DNA from: Caldifarciminota bacterium
GTDB lineage: Bacteria; Hydrothermota; Tepidihabitantia; Tepidihabitantales; Tepidihabitantaceae
Length of the DNA: 11,909 bases
NCBI GenBank assembly: GCA_016935775.1
Contig: JAFGQF010000132.1
Location: 1-11,909 of the forward strand
Reading direction: 5' to 3'
A model generated the notes under the pieces. It was given only the letters and a program-made list of their open reading frames with translations, was not told where the DNA came from and searched no databases. Shown here piece by piece: positions 1 through 5,099 of this stretch. The position numbers and the translations under genes were made by a program. Positions within the stretch are counted from its first letter, which is position 1. Each line of letters opens with the position of its first letter.

Positions 1-2
1 CT

Positions 3-17
3 CATCCAGTCCTCCTT
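3..17 (-). promoter_or_regulatory. Ribosome binding site and start codon of a gene leaving the window
   Basis: Read on the minus strand, AAGGAGG (17 to 11) is followed after 5 nt by ATG (5 to 3). This is an ideal Shine-Dalgarno spacing, so a divergent protein gene very probably starts here. Only its first five bases are in the window and its product cannot be named. Confidence 0.6.
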
Positions 18-135
18 GGAGTTTTGTCCAGGCTGGCTTTGAGGGCAGTAACCCAGTGCCCTGTGCAAGGGCGGGTCCCGGAAGCCGGTTGCCCGTGCCG
101 GGTTCCCGGGAGCGCCGGGTAACGAGTCCGACGCA
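6..135 (-). promoter_or_regulatory. Structured 5' leader of the off-window minus-strand gene
   Basis: This is the stretch between the predicted start of transcription (about 135) and the start codon at 5. As RNA it can form several perfect hairpins. Positions 105-119 give a 5-bp stem (CCCGG/CCGGG). Positions 72-95 give a CGGG/CCCG stem enclosing CCGG/CCGG. Positions 58-72 pair GCCCU with AGGGC, and positions 42-62 pair AGGGCA with UGCCCU. The last two share bases 58-62 and exclude each other, as in attenuators and riboswitches. I do not recognise a known riboswitch consensus. The function is inferred only from length and structure. Confidence 0.4.
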
Positions 136-141
136 CGAGTC

Positions 142-169
142 AGTATAGGATATTGACATCGGCTGTCAA
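142..169 (-). promoter_or_regulatory. Sigma-70-type promoter, minus strand
   Basis: On the minus strand TTGACA (169-164) is separated by 16 bp from TATACT (147-142). This is a perfect -35 and a near-perfect -10. Transcription would start near 135 and run toward the gene at the left edge, giving a leader of about 130 nt. Confidence 0.7.
153..169. promoter_or_regulatory. 17-bp palindrome over the -35 box, operator candidate
   Basis: TTGACA and TGTCAA form a perfect inverted repeat with a 5-bp centre (tcggc). The right half is the -35 box of the minus-strand promoter. The left half resembles a plus-strand -35 but has no matching -10 (175-180 reads gaaagg). The symmetry over a -35 box suits a repressor or activator site, though chance symmetry of -35-like hexamers is possible. 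Confidence 0.35.
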
Positions 170-211
170 GTGCTGAAAGGACGGCAACTTCCATCTGCAG
201 CCGGCCGGGGC

Positions 212-239
212 TGGACAGCAGCGCCCGGATGCCTAGAAT
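212..239 (+). promoter_or_regulatory. Promoter of the glycosyltransferase gene, probably leaderless
   Basis: TGGACA (212-217), a 16-bp spacer and TAGAAT (234-239) precede the GTG start at 246 by only 6 nt. The transcript is therefore expected to begin at or next to the start codon. There is no Shine-Dalgarno sequence before this GTG, in agreement with a leaderless mRNA. Confidence 0.55.
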
Positions 240-245
240 CGGCCG

Positions 246-2165
246 GTGAAGCGCCGACCGGCCGACCCGAAGCCGCCGTCCCCGAACCGCTGGCTGCTCA
301 TCGCCGGGCTGCTGGTGCTCGCGCTGTTGCCCCGGGTCCTGCACCTCGTTGACATCGCCGACGCGCCCTTTTTCGACCGGCCGATGATTGACGGCCAGGC
401 CTACGACTCCGCGGCGCGCGCCATCCTCGACGGCTCGGTGCCGGCCCGGCCCTACTACCAGGACCCGCTCTATCCCTGGTTCCTGGCCGGGGTCTACGGG
501 CTGTTCGGCCATTCCCTGGTCGCCGTCTACCTGCTCCAGCTCCTGCTCGGGCTGGGAGTCGTGCTGCTGGTGTATGACACCGGCCGCCGGCTGTTCGACC
601 GCCGGGCGGCGCTCGTGGCCGCGGCCGCGGCCGCGCTCTACCGGCCGTTCATCTTCTACGAGGGGCTGGTCGAAAAGACCGCGCTGGCGGTATTCCTGGT
701 GGCGCTAGCTGCGTGGACCGTGGCCCGGTCCCGGGAGTCGAAGTCTCTCGCCTGGCCCGCGGCCTGCGGGGTCGCGCTCGGCCTCGCCTGCCTGGTGCGG
801 GCCAACCTGCTGCTCTTCGCCCCGCTTGTGGCCCTGTACTGGGCGCTGGAACGGCCCCGGCTCGCCCGGGCCGGGCTCGCGCTCGCCGGCGTGCTGCTGG
901 TCGTCGCGCCGGTGTCGTTTCGCAACTCGGTGCTGGCCCGCGAGTTCGTGCTCACCACCACCCAGGCCGGCCAGAACCTTTACATCGGCAATGGCCCGCA
1001 CAACCGCACCGGCCAGTACGAGGCGCCGGAATGGGTGCGCGCCAACCCGGCGTTCGAAGAGACCGACCTCGCCCGCCACGCCGAGTCCGAGGCCGGCCGC
1101 AAGCTGGGCTTCAACGAACGGTCGCGCTGGTACGTCAGCCGGACCCTGGACCGGCTCCGCTCCGATTTTGACGGCTGGCTCGGTCTGCTGGGTCGCAAGG
1201 CACTGCTCTACTTCAACGACTTCGAGGTGCCGGACAACCACGACATCCGGTTCGTCGCGGACTGGTCGTGGGTGCTGCGCCTGCCGCTCGTCGGGTTCGG
1301 ACTGGTATTCGCCCTGGGCGCGGCCGGGATGCTCGCGTCGTGGCGCCGGTCGCGCGCGCACCGGGTCCTGGCCCTGTTCTTCGGCCTGCACGCCCTGAGC
1401 GTCGTCGCCTTCTTCGTGCTGGCCCGATACCGGCTGCCCGCCGTCGCGATGCTGTTCCCGTTCGCCGGCGCGACGGCGGTGACCCTGTTCGACCACGCCC
1501 GCGCCCGCCGGTGGCGCAAGCTGGCGCTCAACCTGGTCCTGGTCGCGCTGTTCGCCGCGCTGGCCTTCTTCCCCATCCCGCGCGGCAGCGGTACGGCCGA
1601 GCGAGCCCAGAGCCTCGTGAACCTCGGGGCCAGCCTGTACGCCGACGGCGACACCGCCGCCGCCGCCCGCCAGTTCCGCGCCGCGCTCGAGGCCAGCCCG
1701 GACCATCCCGAGGCGGCACGCAATCTCGGCATCATCCTGCTCGGCCAGGACCGGCCGGCCGAGGCCCTGCCCCTGCTCGAGACCGCCGCCCGGGCGCGCG
1801 CCGCGCCGGCGACCGGCTGCTATCACCTCGGTCGTGCCTACGAGGCCCTCGGCCGGCTTGACGACGCGCTCGCCGCGTTCCGCCGCTGTGTCGAACTCGA
1901 CCCGGCCGAACCGAAGTACCGGTTCGCCGAGGGGACCGTGCTCCAGCGCCAGGAGCGGTACGCCGAGGCGTTATCGCTGTACGATGGGCTGGTCGAGTCC
2001 GAGCCCGACAACCCGGTGGTTCATCACAACCGCGCGGTCGCTCTCTACCGGCTCGGCCGGCTCGACGAGGCGGCCCGGGCGCTCGACCGAACCCAGGAAC
2101 TGGGCGGGCCGGTGAACCAGCGCTTCGCGGCGGTGCTGGCAGCGGCCCGCGATTCGGCCCGCTAG
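246..2165 (+). CDS. Membrane glycosyltransferase (GT39/PMT_2-like) with C-terminal TPR repeats
   Basis: The 639-residue protein starts at GTG. The N-terminal two thirds is a multi-pass membrane protein of the dolichyl-phosphate-mannose/ArnT-like superfamily, which transfers sugars from polyprenyl-phosphate donors on the outer face of the inner membrane. Support is a first helix at about 16-35, then an extracytoplasmic loop with the acidic motif PMIDGQAYD (46-54), the PLYPWFLAG segment (74-82) and roughly ten further hydrophobic helices to about residue 445. From about 455 to 626 there are five TPR units with the usual Leu-Gly-Tyr-Ala pattern, for example YHLGRAYEALGRLDDALAAF. The TPR part probably binds an acceptor or partner protein. 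The acceptor and sugar cannot be told from sequence. The next gene has its own promoter, so this gene may be monocistronic. Family assignment is firm; substrate is unknown. Confidence 0.85.
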   Translation: MKRRPADPKPPSPNRWLLIAGLLVLALLPRVLHLVDIADAPFFDRPMIDGQAYDSAARAILDGSVPARPYYQDPLYPWFLAGVYGLFGHSLVAVYLLQLLLGLGVVLLVYDTGRRLFDRRAALVAAAAAALYRPFIFYEGLVEKTALAVFLVALAAWTVARSRESKSLAWPAACGVALGLACLVRANLLLFAPLVALYWALERPRLARAGLALAGVLLVVAPVSFRNSVLAREFVLTTTQAGQNLYIGNGPHNRTGQYEAPEWVRANPAFEETDLARHAESEAGRKLGFNERSRWYVSRTLDRLRSDFDGWLGLLGRKALLYFNDFEVPDNHDIRFVADWSWVLRLPLVGFGLVFALGAAGMLASWRRSRAHRVLALFFGLHALSVVAFFVLARYRLPAVAMLFPFAGATAVTLFDHARARRWRKLALNLVLVALFAALAFFPIPRGSGTAERAQSLVNLGASLYADGDTAAAARQFRAALEASPDHPEAARNLGIILLGQDRPAEALPLLETAARARAAPATGCYHLGRAYEALGRLDDALAAFRRCVELDPAEPKYRFAEGTVLQRQERYAEALSLYDGLVESEPDNPVVHHNRAVALYRLGRLDEAARALDRTQELGGPVNQRFAAVLAAARDSAR

Positions 2166-2175
2166 CCCGACATCC

Positions 2176-2203
2176 TTGACTGCCTTGGGCCGACCGATAG
2201 TAT
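2176..2203 (+). promoter_or_regulatory. Promoter of the NHL-protein operon, leaderless
   Basis: TTGACT (2176-2181), 16 bp, TAGTAT (2198-2203), then 7 nt to the ATG at 2211. Transcription should start at or within one base of the ATG. The 7 nt (cttctga) hold no Shine-Dalgarno sequence. Confidence 0.65.
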
Positions 2204-2210
2204 CTTCTGA

Positions 2211-3500
2211 ATGAGCCTGTTCCTGCTGCTCGCGCTGCTCGGCGCGCCCGACGAGCCAACGACCCTGCTCGTGCCGCCATTCAGCCACACGCTCGGGTTC
2301 CAGCGCATCGGCGGTTTCTACATCAAGATGTACCTCGGCAGCCAGTTCCGGGTGGACGACCCGCAGGGGATGTGCGGCGCCAAGATGGTCGAAGAGGACG
2401 ACCCGACCACCGGCCGCGACGACCACATCCTGACGATGTTCGGCGTCAACTCCGGCACCGGCCAGGTGCTGTACAACGTCAAGCTGCTTCGGCCCGGCCT
2501 CTACGGCACGACCGGCTCCGACACCGGCCAGTTCAAACGACCCCGCGGCATCTGCTGCAACCCGGCCGGCGACGTCTATGTCGCCGACACCGACAACAAC
2601 CGCGTCGCCCGGCTGAAGTACTCGAACCAGGAGGTCGGCTGGGTCTCGACTCTCGAGCACGGCCTGTCGCGCCCCCACGGCGTTGACCTCGACTCGCGCG
2701 GCAACGTCTACGTCACCGATACCGGCAACGACCGGCTGGTGGTGTTCGACACGGAGGGCGCGGTGCGCCACGAGTGGCCGGCCGGGCTCGAGGGGCCGAC
2801 CGGCATCGCCGTGCTCGACCGCCACGCCGAGTCCAACGAGTACGGCCATCACCACGCCGTGGTGATCGACCGCGCGGGCACGCGCGTCAACAAGGTCAGC
2901 CTCTCCGGCCAGTTGGTGAAGCGAAGCGACAGCCGCCGCGTCGGCCTGGCCCGGGCCGGGTTCGCCTACTGCGCCTTCGATATTCACGGCAACGTCTACG
3001 TCACCGACTCGGTCAACAACCAGGTCCACATGTTCGACCCGGAACTGCAGTACATCGTCAGCTATGGCCGCACCGACGAGTTCGACTCGCCCCGCGGCAT
3101 CGCCATCTGGCGCCGCTTCGGCCAGGTGTTCATCAACGAGGCGGGCGGCGGCCAGTACTACTGGATCGGGCTCGACGGCTACCTCATCGGCTGCTACCCG
3201 CAGCAGTTCGACTCGCGCAAGCCCGGGACCACCATCGCCCTCTACCTGACCGAGGTCGCCGACGTGACCGTCAGCATCACCGGCCCGGGCGGCAAGCCGG
3301 TCCGCACCCTGACGCCGCCCCACCACCAGAAGCCGGGCGAAGCGCTGATCGTCTGGGACGGCCGCGACGACTCGGGCGAGCTGGTGCCGCCCGGCGATTA
3401 CCGCATCGTCGCCGTCATCAAACCGACCTACAGCAAGCCCAAGTACACTTTCAAGAAAGAACTCGTCGGCAGCGTCACCCGGCTGCCCGACCCCGGATAG
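2211..3500 (+). CDS. NHL-repeat beta-propeller protein with C-terminal FlgD-like Ig domain
   Basis: The protein has 429 residues, with a short hydrophobic N-terminus (MSLFLLLALLGA) that may be a minimal signal peptide. NHL repeats are clear at about 121-136 (YVADTDNNRVARLK), 165-180 (YVTDTGNDRLVVF), 217-230 and 260-275 (YVTDSVNNQVHMF), implying a beta-propeller over roughly residues 100-330. A FlgD-type Ig domain follows at about 340-405, marked by VWDGRDDSGELVPPGDY. Such proteins are usually exported and mediate binding; no catalytic residues can be assigned. The domain resembles those at the C-terminus of secreted proteins in FCB-type bacteria. A PorV-like barrel gene lies only 9 nt downstream, suggesting that the two products act together at the outer membrane. 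That partnership is inferred from position only. Confidence 0.8.
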   Translation: MSLFLLLALLGAPDEPTTLLVPPFSHTLGFQRIGGFYIKMYLGSQFRVDDPQGMCGAKMVEEDDPTTGRDDHILTMFGVNSGTGQVLYNVKLLRPGLYGTTGSDTGQFKRPRGICCNPAGDVYVADTDNNRVARLKYSNQEVGWVSTLEHGLSRPHGVDLDSRGNVYVTDTGNDRLVVFDTEGAVRHEWPAGLEGPTGIAVLDRHAESNEYGHHHAVVIDRAGTRVNKVSLSGQLVKRSDSRRVGLARAGFAYCAFDIHGNVYVTDSVNNQVHMFDPELQYIVSYGRTDEFDSPRGIAIWRRFGQVFINEAGGGQYYWIGLDGYLIGCYPQQFDSRKPGTTIALYLTEVADVTVSITGPGGKPVRTLTPPHHQKPGEALIVWDGRDDSGELVPPGDYRIVAVIKPTYSKPKYTFKKELVGSVTRLPDPG

Positions 3501-3505
3501 GAGGT
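3499..3505 (+). promoter_or_regulatory. Perfect ribosome binding site deciding the porV-like TTG start
   Basis: AGGAGGT overlaps the stop codon of the NHL gene (TAG, 3498-3500) and stands 4 nt before TTG at 3510. It supports the rare TTG start, since the reading frame from it begins with a good signal peptide. Confidence 0.75.
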
Positions 3506-3509
3506 CACC

Positions 3510-4439
3510 TTGCGCCAGACCCCACTGCTGCTGCTCGGCCTGTTCGCCCTCACGCTGCCCGCCCCGGCGACCGACTATGCCGGCGACTTCGAGGAACTCG
3601 GCACATCGGCCCGGGCGATCGGGATGGGCGGCGCGGTCGTCGCCGGCCTTGCCGGCCCGGCCGCCATCTACTACAACCCGGCGCTCGCCGGTCGCAACGA
3701 GGGCACCGGCCTCCTGTTCCTGCATTCCGAGGACTTCACCGGCCTCGTCCAGCACAACTTCCTGGGCGCCAGCTTCTCATCCCGGCTCCAGTCGTTCGGA
3801 GTGGCCGTGCTGCACAACGGCGTGCCCGGCATCAAGCTCACCGCCCTGCCCGATACCACCCTGCCGCCGGGCGAGAACAACCGTCCCTACGTCGAGCGCA
3901 TCGTCAGCGCCAACCAGCTCGTCGGCTACTTCAACTACGCCCGCATCCTATCGCCGCTGGTCGCGCTCGGCGCCAACGCCAAGGTCATCTACCAGGACCT
4001 CGGGGTCGGATCCTGCTTCGGGATGGGGCTCGACCTCGGCCTGGCCCTGACCCCGGTTTCGGACCTCTGCGTCGGCCTCAGGGTGCGCAACGCCAGCACC
4101 TCGCCGCTGTTCTGGACGACCGGCACCCGGGAACAGGTCCTGCCCCGGGTCGCCCTGGGCGTGGACAAGACCTTTCGGCTCGGCCGCGACGCCCTCAAGC
4201 TGGCTCTCGAGGTCAGCGCCATTACCGAGAATCTCGAGCTCGGCCACAACCTCGGGGTCGAGTACTCGTTCCGCAACGCGCTCTACGGCCGAGTCGGGAT
4301 GCACCAGGGCAACCTGACCTTCGGGCTGGGCGGCCGCTACCGCCGGTTCTACGTGGACTACGGCTACGCGAGCGGCTACGCGGCCGGCTCACGGGAACTC
4401 GGCAGCGCCCAGCAGTTCTCGGGGGGTGTTGAGTTCTAG
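3510..4439 (+). CDS. PorV/UPF0164-like outer-membrane beta-barrel protein
   Basis: The protein has 309 residues and starts at TTG. A signal peptide (RQTPLLLLGLFALTLPAPA) is probably cut near residue 20. The following GTSARAIGMGGAVVAGLAGP and IYYNPALAG (about 31-61) are the signature of the PorV/PorQ and UPF0164 group, related in fold to FadL/OmpP1 barrels. The rest alternates polar and hydrophobic residues as in beta-strands. The protein ends in phenylalanine (GGVEF), the usual C-terminal signal for BAM-dependent barrel insertion. PorV in Bacteroidetes shuttles type IX secretion cargo to the cell surface, whereas many homologues in candidate phyla have no known role. Pairing with the preceding NHL/FlgD-Ig gene fits a cargo-and-carrier idea but does not prove it. 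No other type IX gene is in this window. Confidence 0.8.
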   Translation: MRQTPLLLLGLFALTLPAPATDYAGDFEELGTSARAIGMGGAVVAGLAGPAAIYYNPALAGRNEGTGLLFLHSEDFTGLVQHNFLGASFSSRLQSFGVAVLHNGVPGIKLTALPDTTLPPGENNRPYVERIVSANQLVGYFNYARILSPLVALGANAKVIYQDLGVGSCFGMGLDLGLALTPVSDLCVGLRVRNASTSPLFWTTGTREQVLPRVALGVDKTFRLGRDALKLALEVSAITENLELGHNLGVEYSFRNALYGRVGMHQGNLTFGLGGRYRRFYVDYGYASGYAAGSRELGSAQQFSGGVEF

Positions 4440-4447
4440 GGGCCGAG

Positions 4448-5056
4448 CTGGGCCGGAAGCTGGCCCACCTGCTCGCGCTCGCCATCCCGCTCGCCTACTA
4501 CCTCCTCCCCCATCGCCTCGCCGTTATCCTGATGGCGGTGGCAACCGTCGCCTTCCTGGTGGTGGATTTCCTGCGGCTGCACCTCAACCCCTTCAAGGAC
4601 ATCTTCGTGATCCTGTTCGGCTCGCTGCTGCGGCGACGCGAGTTCAGCTCGCTGACCGGCGGCAGCTACCTGATGCTGGCGTCACTGGTGTGCATGCTGG
4701 TATTCGGCAGCGGCAGCCTCGGCACCAGCCAGGCCCAGGGCAAGGCGGTGTTCATCGCGGCGGTGTCTTTCCTGGTGGTCGGCGACACGCTGGCCGCAAT
4801 CGTCGGGCTGTCCTTCGGCCGCATCCGGGTTTTCCGGAAGACGGTCGAAGGCACTCTCGCCGGGCTGGCGTCCTGCGTGCTGATTGCCTGGCTGGTTTCG
4901 GTCCTGCCCGGTCTTGACCTACCGCTCGGGGTAGGTATTCTTGGGGCTGTTTCGGCATCGCTGGTCGAGGCGCTGCCGATCGAAGTAAACGACAACGTGG
5001 TGATCCCGGTCTTTTCAGGGTCGGTGATGATGATCGCTCTGCAGTTCCTGCCCTGA
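4448..5056 (+). CDS. SEC59/DGK1/VTE5-family polyprenol or diacylglycerol kinase
   Basis: This integral membrane kinase family phosphorylates dolichol, phytol or diacylglycerol, often with CTP. Diagnostic segments, counted from CTG 4448 (202 aa), are GRKLAHLL at the N-terminus, GDTLAAIVGLSFGR (112-125), KTVEGTLAG (131-139) and EALPIEVNDN (174-183), with about six hydrophobic helices. The first ATG is at 4532, but a start there removes the conserved RKLAH segment and the first helix. The in-frame open region extends upstream only to a TGA at 4430-4432 and contains no ATG, GTG or TTG. CTG 4448 is preceded by AGGGG (4438-4442) at 5 nt and is my preferred start. A one-base sequence error near 4439-4444 could instead join GTG 4426 or TTG 4429 to this frame. 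The product may recycle or make the polyprenyl phosphate used by glycosyltransferases such as the one at 246-2165. Lipid substrate is unproven. Confidence 0.75.
   Translation: MGRKLAHLLALAIPLAYYLLPHRLAVILMAVATVAFLVVDFLRLHLNPFKDIFVILFGSLLRRREFSSLTGGSYLMLASLVCMLVFGSGSLGTSQAQGKAVFIAAVSFLVVGDTLAAIVGLSFGRIRVFRKTVEGTLAGLASCVLIAWLVSVLPGLDLPLGVGILGAVSASLVEALPIEVNDNVVIPVFSGSVMMIALQFLP
4914..4941 (+). promoter_or_regulatory. Internal promoter upstream of the foldase gene
   Basis: TTGACC (4914-4919), 16 bp, TATTCT (4936-4941), inside the kinase coding sequence. The spacer matches the other promoters in the window. The local codons (CTT, CTA, GTA, GGT, ATT, CTT) end in A or T, unlike the C/G-ending codons elsewhere, as expected if a promoter is being conserved. 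It would start transcripts near 4948 and feed the ppiC-galT-glgA genes. Confidence 0.45.
4917..4936. promoter_or_regulatory. Inverted repeat within the internal promoter, operator candidate
   Basis: ACCTACC (4917-4923) and GGTAGGT (4930-4936) are perfect inverted repeats around gctcgg. They run from the end of the -35 to the first base of the -10, which is a classic repressor position. It lies within coding DNA, so chance must be considered. Confidence 0.35.
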
Positions 5057-5089
5057 CGGGAACAAGAAGACAAACGTGGCTGACGATAC

Positions 5090-5096
5090 AGGAGGT
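5090..5096 (+). promoter_or_regulatory. Perfect ribosome binding site deciding the foldase ATG start
   Basis: AGGAGGT stands 3 nt before the T-rich-free spacer end and the ATG at 5100. It selects ATG 5100 over the in-frame GTG at 5076. The signal peptide also begins directly at this ATG. Confidence 0.8.
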
Positions 5097-5099
5097 TCA

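Noticed and set aside
153..180. Plus-strand promoter from TTGACA at 153
   Set aside because: The -10 position 16 bp downstream reads gaaagg; the element at 212-239 fits better.
170..352. 60-codon plus-strand open frame before and overlapping the glycosyltransferase start
   Set aside because: It has no ribosome binding site, and its end overlaps the clearly coding frame of the membrane protein.
705..1826. Long antisense open frame inside the glycosyltransferase gene
   Set aside because: It is rich in Gly, Arg, Ala and Gln without domains, typical of the shadow of a GC-rich gene; the plus-strand protein is well recognised.
1971..3755. 594-codon antisense open frame across three genes
   Set aside because: It crosses an intergenic promoter and parts of three recognised genes, and its protein has shadow-like composition.
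2774..4432. 552-codon plus-strand frame overlapping the NHL and PorV-like genes
   Set aside because: It is Arg/Pro/His-rich out-of-frame translation of two well-supported genes.
5076..5099. Upstream GTG start of the foldase
   Set aside because: It would add eight residues before the signal peptide and overlap the AGGAGGT site that serves ATG 5100.
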